A DNA stretch of 64,000 nucleotides from Salipiger aestuarii (GCF_003259905.1 NZ_QLMG01000005.1:80607-144606); one strand, 5' to 3'. Counted from the stretch's first letter, positions 9,081-18,688 are shown. A program made the numbers and translations. The notes: generated by a model not told the origin, from the sequence alone.

Positions 9081-9181
9081 GCCCTGTCATGAAGGGCCGG
9101 CTCCAGAACCGGGGCGCGTGTCCAAGACAAAACGCCACCCGCGATGGCGGGCGACGTAAAATCAACGGTCGGGGGCGCGGT

Positions 9182-10054
9182 CTAGCGCAGGAACCCGATG
9201 CTGTAGGCCGGGTTCACCGAATGGGTGGCGAGATAGGCGTCAAGCTTGACGGGATCGGGCTGTCGGTCGGTTCCGGTTTCTTCGGCGGCGATTCCGCCCG
9301 AAATGAACAGCGAATCGAGCTCTTCGCCCTGCGCACCCAGAATATCGGTCTTGACCCCGTCTCCGATCGCAAGAATGCCACTGTCGGAAATCTCGGGCGC
9401 GATTTCGGCCAGGCGGCGCCGTGCAAGATCGTAGATGGGCGGAAAGGGCTTGCCGAAATACAGGCTCTCGCCGCCCATTTCGGAATAAAGATCGGCCACG
9501 GCACCGGCGCACCATTCACGCACCTCGCCCCGGTCCACGATGACATCGGGATTGGCGCAAAGCAGCTTCAGTCCCTTTTGTTTGGCATACAGCAACTGGG
9601 GGCGCAGCACCGTCGGGGCTTGTCTGGAATCGTAGGGGCCGGTGCAGACAATGCCTTCGGCATCTTCCAGCGGCACGCGGGTGATCGGCACCGGGGTCTC
9701 GATCAGTTTGAGCGGTTCGAAAAACGGCAGGTCGATTTCGGTCCCGATGAACCAGATCTTCGAGCCGACAGCGCCGCAGAACATGGCTGACCGGGCGCTG
9801 TCGCCGGACGTGGCGATGTTGTCCCAGCAATCCTGCGGGACGTCGAACTGTTCCAGCTGCTTCATCACCTCGACACGGGGACGTGGCGAATTGGTGACAA
9901 GCACGACAATGCCGCCGCGCTTGCGATAGGCTCGCAAAGCTTCGACCGCCTCGGGATAGGCGGTCATGCCGTTATGCACGCAGCCCCAGAGGTCTACGAA
10001 CATGGCGTCGTAGCGGTCGGAAATCTCGGAAAGGGCGTCGATGATCTGGCTCAT
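9182..10054 (-). CDS. HAD-superfamily class IIA phosphatase-like protein (TIGR01459 type)
   Basis: 290-residue cytoplasmic hydrolase of the NagD/PGP-like subfamily. HAD motif I is FVDLWGCVHNG near residue 19 (nucleophile Asp), motif II is LVTNSPRP, and motif IV is AIGDGVKTDILGAQ, with the class IIA cap between. Substrate is unknown; relatives are annotated as sugar-phosphate or nucleotide phosphatases. It stands alone between the hydratase and the epimerase. Confidence 0.85.
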   Translation of the reverse strand: MSQIIDALSEISDRYDAMFVDLWGCVHNGMTAYPEAVEALRAYRKRGGIVVLVTNSPRPRVEVMKQLEQFDVPQDCWDNIATSGDSARSAMFCGAVGSKIWFIGTEIDLPFFEPLKLIETPVPITRVPLEDAEGIVCTGPYDSRQAPTVLRPQLLYAKQKGLKLLCANPDVIVDRGEVREWCAGAVADLYSEMGGESLYFGKPFPPIYDLARRRLAEIAPEISDSGILAIGDGVKTDILGAQGEELDSLFISGGIAAEETGTDRQPDPVKLDAYLATHSVNPAYSIGFLR

Positions 10055-10164
10055 GCGGTACGGGCCTTTTCTGGCGTCAGGTGTCTGCCCCTACCTAGGG
10101 GGCGGTCGCGCTTTTGACCAGCCTTTCGGCCCGGTCGGTCAGCCCGGCCTTTCGAGCAGGTCTT

Positions 10165-11028
10165 TCAACCTTGCGCGGTCACCGACCACGCAAATCGCGC
10201 GGTGTCGCCCGGATCCAGGATGACGGTCCAGGGCCGGTCGGCCATCTGCGCCGAGCCGCCATGCGCGCCGGCGGTTCCGTGCCAGGGTTCGATGCACAGG
10301 AACGGCGCGCCGACCTTCTGCCAGATGGCGAGGTTGGGCAGGTTTTCAAATGTGAAATGCAGGCGAGGCCCGGTTTCGAAGGTCAGGGTCAACGCATCGC
10401 CTGCGCCGTCGGGAAAGATCAGAGCGTCATCTTCGAACAGATCGGGGGTGATGTCGAGGTGCCCCATGGTGAAGGGCGATGGCAGCCGGTCGGCACCGAG
10501 AAGGCCATCCCGGAGTCGCGCGAGCGCGGGCGCGCCGCCGTTGCTCAGCGTGACCGCAGCAGATCCGCTTGCCCCAGCCGGCGGCAGGTTGAACGCAGGA
10601 TGAAAGCCAAACCCGAAAGGCATGGGCCGGAGGTCACGGTTCGTGATCTCGACAGCCTCGGTGAGGGTCGCGCCCTCGACCCGGTGGATCGCCGCCAGCT
10701 CGAACGCAAAGGGAAAGCAGGCTCGGGTTGCTGTGCTGTCACGCAGGACATGACGGCACGAGGTATCATCGGCGGCAGCCAGATCGAACAATGTGCGACG
10801 CGCAAAACCATGCTTGGGCATGTGGAAAACGTCACCCGCGAAGGCGAGCTTGTCGTCACGCGCCAGGCCGACAATTGGGAAAAGCAAGGGCGCACGACCG
10901 TTCCACCACGCGGGGTCGCCTTGCCAGAGCAGCTCGGCGTCATTCAGGCGGAGGCTTTGCAATTCGGCACCCATGGCGGCGACCGTGACAGACAGCGCCT
11001 CGCTCGAAATGTGGATGGGGTCGGACAT
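10165..11028 (-). CDS. Aldose 1-epimerase family protein
   Basis: 287-residue beta-sandwich enzyme of the galactose mutarotase superfamily (LacX/YihR-like). Conserved features are HGFARRTLF near residue 74, with the catalytic histidine; FGFGFHPAFNLP near residue 139; and FLCIEPWHGTAG, whose Glu is the likely catalytic base. It would interconvert the anomers of a hexose or hexose phosphate. Two palindromic hairpins separate it from ppaC upstream. Confidence 0.85.
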   Translation of the reverse strand: MSDPIHISSEALSVTVAAMGAELQSLRLNDAELLWQGDPAWWNGRAPLLFPIVGLARDDKLAFAGDVFHMPKHGFARRTLFDLAAADDTSCRHVLRDSTATRACFPFAFELAAIHRVEGATLTEAVEITNRDLRPMPFGFGFHPAFNLPPAGASGSAAVTLSNGGAPALARLRDGLLGADRLPSPFTMGHLDITPDLFEDDALIFPDGAGDALTLTFETGPRLHFTFENLPNLAIWQKVGAPFLCIEPWHGTAGAHGGSAQMADRPWTVILDPGDTARFAWSVTAQG

Positions 11029-11131
11029 CGGGGCCTCGGTGTATTGCCCGCGCGAAAGTGCATGGGGGCAGGCAAAACGCCAGAGCGCCTGTGCAAAAGA
11101 CGCCCTGGGTTGGGCGCCTCTGTGGTCAGCG

Positions 11132-11165
11132 GGTCTAAAACTCTTCGTACGAAGAGTTTTAGACC
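11132..11165. repeat. 34-bp perfect palindrome, first copy of a paired element
   Basis: The core half-site AAAACTCTTCGT is followed by its exact inverse, extended by GGTCT/AGACC to a 34-base perfect palindrome. As RNA it would fold into a long hairpin with U-rich 3' ends in either direction. Lying 3' of ppaC, it can serve as a bidirectional terminator; a protein-binding site is also possible. Confidence 0.85.
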
Positions 11166-11182
11166 ACCCTCGCGCCGTACGG

Positions 11183-11208
11183 GAAAACTCTTCGTACGAA
11201 GAGTTTTC
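11183..11208. repeat. 26-bp perfect palindrome, second copy
   Basis: Same 24-base core as the copy at 11137-11160, flanked by G/C to make 26 bases, ten bases from the ppaC stop codon. The two copies share the core exactly but not the flanks, so they look like two insertions or a selected core rather than a simple tandem duplication. Confidence 0.85.
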
Positions 11209-11217
11209 GGGATCGGA

Positions 11218-12138
11218 TCACAGCTTCAGATTCGGAATGATCTGTTTCTTGCGGCTCATGACGCCGGGAAGGACCACGGTGTCGCCGTCGACCGATGCGC
11301 CAAAGCTCCTTTCCGCCACTGCCTTGACCAGTTCGTTGGGCACCAGAAGCGTCGCTTCTTCGTTCAGGATGTCGACCACGAACAACAACACCTCGTCCAC
11401 GCCGTCTTCTGCTGCGACCGTCTTGAAGGTTTCCATCAGCGACGCCTTGCGGCCCAGCGGGATTTCCGGCGCCGTGGTTTCCAGAACCGATACGCGGAAC
11501 CTGGTGCCATCGACGGCGTATTCCTTGGAATCCATGCGGATCAGTTCGGCATCCGAAAAATCGGACACATCCGACTTGGCGGCGAACATCTGTGCCGCGA
11601 ACTCTGGGATGTCGATGCCAAGATCTGCCGCCAGGGTCTCGGCCACGGCGCGGTCATGTGCGGTGGTGGTGGGCGAGCGGAATTCGAGAGTGTCGGACAG
11701 GATGCAGGTCAGCGCCGCGCCCTTGATCGCGTCAGGCATCCTGCCCAGATCCTTGCCCATCAGGTCGACCATGATCGTCGCGGTGCAGGCCAGCGGGCGC
11801 ATCGTGATGTCGATCGGGCCCCTGGTTTCCAGGCCGCCGACCAGCTTGTGGTGGTCGATGATGCCCTGGATGTCTGCCGCGTTGATCGAGGCGGGCAGTT
11901 CGGCAGGGTTGTTGGTGTCAACGATGATCACCGGCGCGCCCTCGGTCACGTCCGAGATGATTTCGGGTTTCTCAAGGTCCCAGTGTTTCAGCATGAAGGC
12001 GGCTTCGGTGTTGGGTTCGCCCAGCAGCGCGGGCTTGGCGGCGGTGCCTTTCACTTCGTTGAGGTACCAGGCCCAGATGATCGGGCTGCCGGTGCTGTCG
12101 GTGTCGGGGGACTTGTGGCCGAAAACCAGGGTGGTCAT
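11218..12138 (-). CDS. ppaC: Manganese-dependent inorganic pyrophosphatase (family II)
   Basis: Hydrolyses pyrophosphate in the cytoplasm, pulling biosynthetic reactions forward. 306 residues, typical for a family II enzyme without CBS domains. DHH-family metal-binding motifs are in order: GHKSPDTDS near residue 7, VDTNNP near 73, IIDHHKL near 94 and the C-terminal substrate-binding SRKKQ near 296. The first palindromic hairpin begins just past its stop. Confidence 0.95.
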   Translation of the reverse strand: MTTLVFGHKSPDTDSTGSPIIWAWYLNEVKGTAAKPALLGEPNTEAAFMLKHWDLEKPEIISDVTEGAPVIIVDTNNPAELPASINAADIQGIIDHHKLVGGLETRGPIDITMRPLACTATIMVDLMGKDLGRMPDAIKGAALTCILSDTLEFRSPTTTAHDRAVAETLAADLGIDIPEFAAQMFAAKSDVSDFSDAELIRMDSKEYAVDGTRFRVSVLETTAPEIPLGRKASLMETFKTVAAEDGVDEVLLFVVDILNEEATLLVPNELVKAVAERSFGASVDGDTVVLPGVMSRKKQIIPNLKL

Positions 12139-12307
12139 GAGGGCTCCTCTCGGGGTGCGTCACATTATTTCGCGGGCGTTGTAGCGGCGCGGTTGCGCCT
12201 TGTCACCCTTGGAAATGCGAGCCGTCTGAGCGGGGGCGGCCGCCGCCGCGCCATGGAACCGGGGGCCGGGCCGGGGCGTTCACAGACCAGACAGAGGATT
12301 TTATCAG

Positions 12308-12511
12308 ATGAACATGCAGACCGATTTTGCCGACACCGTCCAGCTTGATGCCGCGCTTGACGTCCCCCCCGATCCCCGCGAGCCAATGACCGCATCGCAG
12401 GAAGCGCGTCTGCGCGAGTTGTCCGAACGCGCGGGTGAACCGTTCAACAGCGAGCTTACGGTCCAGCAGGCCGAAGATCGCATCGAGTTGCTGCGGGCGG
12501 TGGTCTACTGA
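12308..12511 (+). CDS. DUF3072 small protein
   Basis: 67 residues, no membrane segment or signal peptide. The C-terminal two thirds match the DUF3072 pattern: MTASQEARLRELSERAGEPF followed by a short acidic helix (VQQAEDRIELLRAV). Members are small cytoplasmic proteins of unknown function, and nothing in the context adds to that. It is followed by maeB after 92 bases. Confidence 0.75.
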   Translation: MNMQTDFADTVQLDAALDVPPDPREPMTASQEARLRELSERAGEPFNSELTVQQAEDRIELLRAVVY

Positions 12512-12603
12512 CGCCGCGCGCTACTGGACGCAACACGGCCTTCCTGATATGCGACGCACATCGAGTTGTTCAGTGATGAACTATATCGGGAGCAAAGCCG
12601 CAG

Positions 12604-14883
12604 ATGTCCGAAACGAGCCAGGAAAGCCTGCGCCAGGCGGCGCTGTTCTATCACGAGAACCCCAAGCCCGGAAAGCTTGAGATCCGCGCCACCAAGCCGC
12701 TGGCCAACGGGCGCGACCTCAGCCGGGCCTACAGCCCCGGCGTCGCCGAGGCCTGCCTGGAGATCAAGGCCGATCCCGCCAATGCGGCCCGCTACACCGC
12801 GCGGGGCAATCTGGTGGCGGTGGTGTCGAACGGCACCGCCGTGTTGGGGCTGGGCAATATCGGGCCGCTGGCGTCCAAGCCGGTGATGGAAGGCAAGGCG
12901 GTCCTGTTCAAGAAATTCGCCAATATCGACTGTTTCGACATCGAACTGGATCAACCCGACCCCGAAAAGCTGGCGGACATCGTCTGCGCGCTGGAACCGA
13001 CCTTCGGGGCGATCAATCTCGAAGATATCAAGGCGCCTGACTGCTTCACCGTGGAAAAGATCTGCCGTGAGCGGATGAACATCCCGGTCTTTCACGACGA
13101 TCAGCACGGCACGGCCATCGTTGTGGGCGCCGCTGCCACCAACGCGCTGCACGTCGCCGGAAAGTCGTTCGAAGACATCAAGATCGTCTCGACCGGCGGG
13201 GGCGCGGCCGGCCTCGCCTGTCTCAACATGCTGCTCAAGCTTGGGGTCAAGCGGGAAAACGTCTGGCTGTGCGACATCCACGGTCTTGTCTACGAGGGCC
13301 GCACCGAGGATATGAACCCGCACAAGGCCGCTTTTGCCCAGGCCTCGGACAAGCGTACCCTGGATGACGTGGTCGATGGCGCGGATCTGTTTCTGGGGCT
13401 GTCGGGGGCGGGGGTGCTGAAGCCCGAACAGGTGGCGCGCATGGCGGCAAGGCCGATCATCTTCGCCCTTGCCAACCCGAACCCCGAAATCATGCCAGAT
13501 CTGGTGCGCGAGGTTGCCCCCGATGCCATCATGGCAACGGGGCGGTCGGATTTTCCCAACCAGGTCAACAACGTGCTGTGTTTCCCGTTCATCTTTCGCG
13601 GCGCGCTTGACGTGGGCGCGACCGAAATCAACGACGAGATGGCCATCGCCTGCGTGACCGGCATCGCAGCCCTTGCCCGCGCCACCACCAGCGCCGAGGC
13701 CGCCGCCGCCTACCATGGCGAGCAGATGACCTTTGGTCGCGACTACCTGATCCCCAAGCCGTTCGATCCGCGCCTGTCGGCGGTGGTGTCCTCCGCCGTG
13801 GCCATGGCCGCGATGGAGTCGGGCGTGGCGACCCGCCCGCTCGACGATCTTGGGGCGTACAAGGAAAAGCTGAACGCGAGCGTGTTCAAATCGGCTTTGC
13901 TGATGCGGCCGGTTTTCGACGCGGCCCGTACTGCCAGCCGCAAGATCGTCTTTTCCGAGGGCGAGGACGAGCGTGTGCTGCGCGCCGCGCAGGCGATCCT
14001 TGAAGAAACCACCGAACATCCGATTCTGATCGGTCGCCCCGAGGTGCTGGAATCGCGCTGTGAACGCATGGGGCTGGAAATCCGCCCCGGACGGGATTTC
14101 CACGTTGTGAACCCTCACGATGACCCGCGCTACCGCGATTACTGGGAAAGCTATCACACGCTGATGGCGCGCAAGGGCGTGACGCCTGACCTCGCGCGCG
14201 CCATCCTGCGCACCAACACCACGGCGATTGCGTCGATCATGGTGCACCGGGGCGAGGCAGACAGCATGATCTGCGGCACGTTTGGCGAATATCGCTGGCA
14301 TCTCAATTACATCACGCAGGTGCTGGGGGGGCGGGGGTCCGAACCGCAGGGCGCGCTGTCCTTGATGATCCTGGAAGACGGGCCGCTGTTTCTGGCCGAT
14401 ACCCAGGTCTGGACCGAACCCAACGCCGAACAGATCGCGGCCACCACCATCGGGGCTGCGCGTCATGTGCGCCGGTTTGGTCTGACGCCCAAGGTGGCGC
14501 TGTGCTCGCGCTCGCAGTTCGGCAACCAGGCGGATGGCACCGGACCGCGCATGCGCGCGGCGCTGGACATCCTAGACAGCTGCCCGCGCGATTTCATGTA
14601 TGAGGGCGAAATGCACGTGGACAGCGCGCTTGACGCCGATCTGCGCGAGCGTCTGATGCCGGGCAACCGGCTGGAAGGCGCGGCGAATGTTCTGATCTTC
14701 GCCCAGGCGGATGCGGCCAGCGGCGTGCGCAACATCCTGCGGCTCAAGGCGGGCGGGCTTGAGGTCGGGCCGATCCTGATGGGGCTGGGCAACCGGGCGC
14801 ATATCGTGACGCCGTCGATCTCCTCGCGCGGGTTGCTGAACATGGCGGCCATCGCGGGCACCCCCGTCGCCAGCTACGGCTGA
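12604..14883 (+). CDS. maeB: NADP-dependent malic enzyme with phosphotransacetylase-like domain
   Basis: Decarboxylates malate to pyruvate with reduction of NADP, supplying NADPH and pyruvate. 759 residues in the two-domain layout of proteobacterial MaeB: malic enzyme domain (about 1-430) with [15 protein letters not shown], the nucleotide-binding [12 protein letters not shown] and ALANPNPEI, then a phosphate acetyl/butaryltransferase-like domain (about 430-759) with [14 protein letters not shown] and QTDGTGPRM-like motifs. In this class the second domain is usually regulatory, not an active acyltransferase. Monocistronic from spacing. Confidence 0.95.
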   Translation: MSETSQESLRQAALFYHENPKPGKLEIRATKPLANGRDLSRAYSPGVAEACLEIKADPANAARYTARGNLVAVVSNGTAVLGLGNIGPLASKPVMEGKAVLFKKFANIDCFDIELDQPDPEKLADIVCALEPTFGAINLEDIKAPDCFTVEKICRERMNIPVFHDDQHGTAIVVGAAATNALHVAGKSFEDIKIVSTGGGAAGLACLNMLLKLGVKRENVWLCDIHGLVYEGRTEDMNPHKAAFAQASDKRTLDDVVDGADLFLGLSGAGVLKPEQVARMAARPIIFALANPNPEIMPDLVREVAPDAIMATGRSDFPNQVNNVLCFPFIFRGALDVGATEINDEMAIACVTGIAALARATTSAEAAAAYHGEQMTFGRDYLIPKPFDPRLSAVVSSAVAMAAMESGVATRPLDDLGAYKEKLNASVFKSALLMRPVFDAARTASRKIVFSEGEDERVLRAAQAILEETTEHPILIGRPEVLESRCERMGLEIRPGRDFHVVNPHDDPRYRDYWESYHTLMARKGVTPDLARAILRTNTTAIASIMVHRGEADSMICGTFGEYRWHLNYITQVLGGRGSEPQGALSLMILEDGPLFLADTQVWTEPNAEQIAATTIGAARHVRRFGLTPKVALCSRSQFGNQADGTGPRMRAALDILDSCPRDFMYEGEMHVDSALDADLRERLMPGNRLEGAANVLIFAQADAASGVRNILRLKAGGLEVGPILMGLGNRAHIVTPSISSRGLLNMAAIAGTPVASYG

Positions 14884-15210
14884 CGCGCCCTGGCGGGGCG
14901 GGCCGGGCCAGCATGACTGGGCAGCAGATCTGGGGCAGCAGGACTGACGCGGTCAGGGCGACCTGCACGGTCCGTTGTGGTCATCCTGCCCGGCGCGAGA
15001 TTTGCAATATCCGGATTAGCATGTTTGCACATCCCCCATCGGTTGCACCGCGATCTGCGAAGATCCGGTGACTTTGCAAAATTTGCACGGCGATTTCCAG
15101 CTGACTTCGCAAACTATCGTGTAATCGGGTCGCAGTTTACGGTAACAGGCTTGCCCGGTGCCGGGGCGAAGCCTAACACCTTCCTCCAATAGTGAGAAGA
15201 GGACGTATCC
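14884..15210. other. Non-coding stretch between maeB and prpE containing TTTGCAA motifs
   Basis: 327 bases with no credible gene. The right part is AT-richer than the surroundings and holds the motif cluster listed separately; no obvious intrinsic terminator for maeB was seen. Confidence 0.6.
15001..15113. promoter_or_regulatory. Cluster of TTTGCAA motifs ahead of prpE (possible ScfR/RamB-type regulator sites)
   Basis: TTTGCAAT at 15001, TTTGCAC at 15024, TTTGCAAA at 15073 directly followed by ATTTGCAC at 15081, and TTCGCAAA at 15106. RamB and the related short-chain acyl-CoA regulators (for example PccR of Rhodobacter sphaeroides, which controls propionyl-CoA assimilation) recognise TTTGCAA-type sequences, so acyl-CoA-responsive control of prpE is plausible. 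No such regulator gene lies in the window. Confidence 0.5.
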
Positions 15211-17112
15211 ATGGGTTACAAGGACGTGTACGCGGCCTGGCAGGCCGATCCCGATGGCTTCTGGATGGAGGCCGCCGAAGCCATCGACTGGGACCGCAAG
15301 CCGACCAAGGCGCTGCTGGACAAGGGCGGCGACATGTACGAGTGGTTCGCGGACGGCATGGTGAACACCTGCTGGAACGCGGTCGATCGTCATGTCGAAG
15401 CCGGGCGCGGCGACGAGATCGCCATCATGCACGAAAGTCCGATCACCCATGCCAGCAAGGGCATCACGTATCGCGAGCTGCGCGATCGGGTGGCCAGCCT
15501 CGCCGGGGCGCTTCGGATGCGCGGCGTGGAAAAAGGCGACCGGGTCATCATCTATATGCCGATGATCCCCGAGGCGCTTGAGGCGATGCTCGCCTGCGCG
15601 CGCATCGGCGCGGTGCATTCGGTGGTGTTCGGCGGGTTCGCCGCGCATGAACTGGCGGTGCGCATCGACGATTGCACGCCCAAGGCGATCATCGCCGCAA
15701 GCTGCGGGCTGGAACCGGGGCGGGTGGTGCATTACAAGCCGCTGCTGGATTCCGCCATCGAACAGGCGACGCACAAGCCCGAATTCTGCGTCGTCTTTCA
15801 GCGCGAGCAAGAAGTGGCCAAGCTGGTCGAGGGCCGCGATTTCAACTGGCACGGCTTTCAATACGGCGTAAAGCCCGCCGAATGCGTCCCGGTCGAAGGC
15901 AGCCACCCGGCCTACATCCTGTACACCAGCGGCACGACCGGCCAGCCCAAGGGCGTGGTACGGTCCACCGGCGGTCATCTTGTCGCCCTGCAATGGACGA
16001 TGAAAAACATCTATAACATCGAGGCCGGAGATCGGTTCTGGGCCGCATCCGATGTCGGCTGGGTCGTGGGGCATTCGTATATCTGCTACGGTCCCCTGAT
16101 CGCAGGCGCCCAGACCATCGTGTTCGAAGGCAAGCCCATCGGCACGCCCCACGCCGGGGTGTTCTGGCGCATTATCCAGAACCATCGGGTGAAATCGTTC
16201 TTCACCGCGCCAACCGCTTTGCGCGCCATCCGCCGCGCCGACCCGGATGGAGAATGGATCCGCCGCTACAAGCTGCACGACCTTCAGGCGTTGTTCCTTG
16301 CGGGCGAACGGGCCGATCCCAGCATCATCGAATGGGCGCAAAAGCACCTTGGCGTGCCGGTGATCGACCATTGGTGGCAAACCGAAACCGGCTGGGGCAT
16401 CGCCGCCAACCCCATCGGCATCGAGGAGTTGCCGATCAAGCTGGGCAGTCCGTCCGTCGTCATGCCGGGCTATGACGTGCGCATTCTGGATGAAGGCGGG
16501 CACGAGGTGGAACCGGGCACGCTGGGCGCCATCGCGATCAGGCTGCCGCTGCCGCCGGGCACGTTGCAGACGCTGTGGCAGGCCGAGGACCGGTTCCGAA
16601 AATCCTATCTGACCCACTTCCCCGGCTATTACGAAACCGGGGACGCGGGCAAAAAGGACGAAGACGGCTATCTGTATATCATGTCCCGCACCGATGACGT
16701 CATCAACGTGGCGGGCCACCGGCTGTCGACGGGCGCGATGGAAGATGTGCTTTCGTCGCATCCGGACGTGGCCGAATGCGCGGTGATCGGGGTGTCGGAT
16801 GCGATGAAAGGGCAGACGCCGCTGGGGTTGATCTGTCTGAGCTCGGGCGTGGATCGCGATGATGCCGAGGTCTGTCGCGAATGTGTCAAGCTGGTGCGCG
16901 ACCAGATCGGCCCGGTTGCCGCCTTCAAGCTCTGCGCGGTGGTGGACCGGCTGCCCAAGACGCGCTCGGGCAAGATCCTGCGCGCGACCATGGTCAAGAT
17001 CGCCGATGGCGAGACCTACAAGATGCCCGCGACCATCGACGATCCGGCCATCCTGGACGAGATCGAGGTTGCGCTGAAAAAACTTGGCTACGCCAACAGC
17101 GCGCCGGCCTGA
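15211..17112 (+). CDS. prpE: Propionyl-CoA synthetase (acetyl-CoA synthetase-like)
   Basis: Activates propionate to propionyl-CoA through an acyl-adenylate, in the cytoplasm. 633 residues; N-terminal ACS domain starting MGYKDVYAAWQADPDGFW as in PrpE. The P-loop-like motif YTSGTTGQPKG is near residue 236; DHWWQTETGWGI and YETGDAGKKDEDGY are the adenylation motifs; the reactive lysine is in LPKTRSGKILRATM near residue 588. Preceded by AGAAGAGG and by the TTTGCAA cluster. PrpE versus acetate-specific Acs was chosen from the N-terminus and the overall sequence. Confidence 0.92.
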   Translation: MGYKDVYAAWQADPDGFWMEAAEAIDWDRKPTKALLDKGGDMYEWFADGMVNTCWNAVDRHVEAGRGDEIAIMHESPITHASKGITYRELRDRVASLAGALRMRGVEKGDRVIIYMPMIPEALEAMLACARIGAVHSVVFGGFAAHELAVRIDDCTPKAIIAASCGLEPGRVVHYKPLLDSAIEQATHKPEFCVVFQREQEVAKLVEGRDFNWHGFQYGVKPAECVPVEGSHPAYILYTSGTTGQPKGVVRSTGGHLVALQWTMKNIYNIEAGDRFWAASDVGWVVGHSYICYGPLIAGAQTIVFEGKPIGTPHAGVFWRIIQNHRVKSFFTAPTALRAIRRADPDGEWIRRYKLHDLQALFLAGERADPSIIEWAQKHLGVPVIDHWWQTETGWGIAANPIGIEELPIKLGSPSVVMPGYDVRILDEGGHEVEPGTLGAIAIRLPLPPGTLQTLWQAEDRFRKSYLTHFPGYYETGDAGKKDEDGYLYIMSRTDDVINVAGHRLSTGAMEDVLSSHPDVAECAVIGVSDAMKGQTPLGLICLSSGVDRDDAEVCRECVKLVRDQIGPVAAFKLCAVVDRLPKTRSGKILRATMVKIADGETYKMPATIDDPAILDEIEVALKKLGYANSAPA

Positions 17113-17118
17113 CCTCTG

Positions 17119-17141
17119 CGCCGGCCCTGCCGGGGCCGGCG
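17119..17141. terminator. GC-rich hairpin between convergent prpE and the hydratase-like gene
   Basis: CGCCGGCCC at 17119-17127 pairs with GGGCCGGCG at 17133-17141. There is no T tract, so it is a weak candidate for a shared 3' end signal. Confidence 0.4.
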
Positions 17142-17198
17142 TTCGCATCCATGCGTCGGGAAAGCGGGCAGCGCCCCTTTCGGCCTCGCCCGGGGGCG

Positions 17199-18071
17199 TT
17201 ACCGCGTGAAGCTGACCGAGATCGCCGGGTCTCCGGGCAGGCCGCTGTAGCGCACGGTCGCGCCCTTCCCGGCGCTGGCCACCGGAACAAACGGGCCGAA
17301 GGCGCCGACGCTGACGATGTCGCCCGCCTTCAGCGTCACCCCATCCGACATCAGCCACAGCAGCGCGTTCGCCGGATGGCCCAGCGCCGCGCGGCCGGGG
17401 GCCTCGGACAGCACCGTGCCATCGGCGGCGGTCAGGGTCACGGTCATGTCCGCCAGCCTCTGTGCCATGAGCGCGGGGTCGGTGACCACGATGTCATCGC
17501 CCATCACGCCAAGCCGGGGGCCGACCCCCATGGCGGTCAGTGTCACGCCGGTCATCGGTTCGCCGGCCGCAAGGACCAGATCGGGCAATTCGATGAACGG
17601 GCGGATGGCCGAGATATGGCCAAGCACCTGTTCGGGAGTCGTGGCGCCGGCGATGGCGTCGTCGGCGACGATCAGCAGCAGGTCGGCCTCGACCATCGGA
17701 ACCGCGCCGAAATCCGCCGGAACGGAGGCGCCGTCGTGCAGCAGCATGTCGCGGTACAGCAGGCCGCGCACGGGGGCGGTGACGCCGAACCTGTCCTGAG
17801 CGGGCTTGCTGGTCAGCCCGGCCTTGTAGCCGACCACCGGACCCAGTTCGGGCGCCAGCGCCTGTGCCAGTCTCGCCTGGGTGCACAGCGCATCCTGCAT
17901 GGTGCCGCCCGCGCCAAGCGCCGCCGCGGGCTCGCGCGCCAGGTAGCTCGCCACGAATTGCGCGATCTCGGGCTGGGTGGCGCAGGCCGCCTGCGCGGCG
18001 TCGGCAAACGCGCCCAGCGCAAACGCGCCGATGGACGCCCTGACCAGCGCGGCTTTCATGATAGCAGACAT
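17199..18071 (-). CDS. Exported 2-keto-4-pentenoate hydratase / fumarylacetoacetate hydrolase-like protein
   Basis: 290 residues. The C-terminal half is hydratase (MhpD)-like: VGYKAGLTSKPAQ near residue 82, VEADLLLIVAD near 127, and DIVSVGAFGPFVPV near the end, with acidic residues that could bind a metal. Unusually, it starts with a signal peptide, KAALVRASIGAFALGAFADA, with cleavage likely at AQA-AC, so the protein should be periplasmic. The start may be the ATG at 18071 or the one at 18059 (MKAALVR). Function is inferred from fold only; a non-catalytic role is possible. Confidence 0.75.
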   Translation of the reverse strand: MSAIMKAALVRASIGAFALGAFADAAQAACATQPEIAQFVASYLAREPAAALGAGGTMQDALCTQARLAQALAPELGPVVGYKAGLTSKPAQDRFGVTAPVRGLLYRDMLLHDGASVPADFGAVPMVEADLLLIVADDAIAGATTPEQVLGHISAIRPFIELPDLVLAAGEPMTGVTLTAMGVGPRLGVMGDDIVVTDPALMAQRLADMTVTLTAADGTVLSEAPGRAALGHPANALLWLMSDGVTLKAGDIVSVGAFGPFVPVASAGKGATVRYSGLPGDPAISVSFTR

Positions 18072-18129
18072 TCCCGGTTCTCCTGCGATGCAAGACGATC
18101 CTGCCAGACGGACGCCGCCCGGGCAACGG

Positions 18130-18513
18130 TCATGCTTCGTAGAGTTCCAGCGGCAGCCCGTCGGGATCGGCGAAAAAGGTGAACCGCTTGCCGGTCAGGG
18201 CGTCGGTGCGGATGTCTTCCACGGCGACGCCCCGTGACTGTAGCCGCGCCTTGATCGCCGCAACGTCATGGACGGTAAAGGCAAGGTGGCGCAAGCCCCG
18301 CGCTTCGGGGCGCGACGGGCGTGCAGGGGGGGTGGGAAAGGAAAACAGTTCGATCTGCCCACCGCCGGGGATCTCCAGATCCAGCTTCCAGCTGTCGCGT
18401 TCGGCCCGCAGGGTCTCTGCAATGACCCGAAGGCCCAGAATGTCGACATAAAACGCGCGGCTGCGGGGATAGTCCGAACAGATGATCGCGACGTGGTGAA
18501 ACGCTTGCAGCAT
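18130..18513 (-). CDS. VOC-family metalloprotein (glyoxalase/YaeR-like)
   Basis: 127 residues covering one vicinal-oxygen-chelate domain: FHHVAIICSDYPRSRAFYVD, then GGQIELFSF, LRHLAFTVHDV and the final DPDGLPLELYE. The His and Glu positions typical of the metal site are present. It resembles the YaeR/SMU1112c group, whose substrate is unknown. The ATG at 18513 begins the domain; the open frame further upstream runs through the csbD terminator and is not believed. Confidence 0.8.
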   Translation of the reverse strand: MLQAFHHVAIICSDYPRSRAFYVDILGLRVIAETLRAERDSWKLDLEIPGGGQIELFSFPTPPARPSRPEARGLRHLAFTVHDVAAIKARLQSRGVAVEDIRTDALTGKRFTFFADPDGLPLELYEA

Positions 18514-18591
18514 GGGGGCCCCGGGCAATTGGGAAACTCGCCGCATAAGACGGCATTTGACGCGCCGCCGCAATCCGTCCCCGTCAGACGT

Positions 18592-18623
18592 GAAAAGACC
18601 CCGGGGAGGGAACACCCGGGGTC
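18592..18623 (-). terminator. Intrinsic terminator of csbD
   Basis: GACCCCGGG (18597-18605) pairs perfectly with CCCGGGGTC (18615-18623). Read leftward, the stem is followed by TTTTC. It lies 66 bases past the csbD stop. Confidence 0.75.
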
Positions 18624-18688
18624 GATTCGTGCCTTTGCCTGCTTACGAACAGGCCCGACGGTGCGTCGGGCGGCATCCTGACAGGGCG

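Noticed and set aside
15016..17358. 780-codon minus-strand ORF opposite prpE, and similar long ORFs opposite maeB (12505-14466), ppaC (10114-12348), glyA (19733-21355) and gor/hflK (28535-30859)
   Set aside because: Each lies antisense to a gene with clear catalytic motifs, has Arg/His/Gln-rich composition and no family features; they are by-products of high GC at third positions.
18514..18615. N-terminal extension of the VOC protein
   Set aside because: It passes through the csbD terminator hairpin, and the VOC domain begins exactly at the ATG at 18513.
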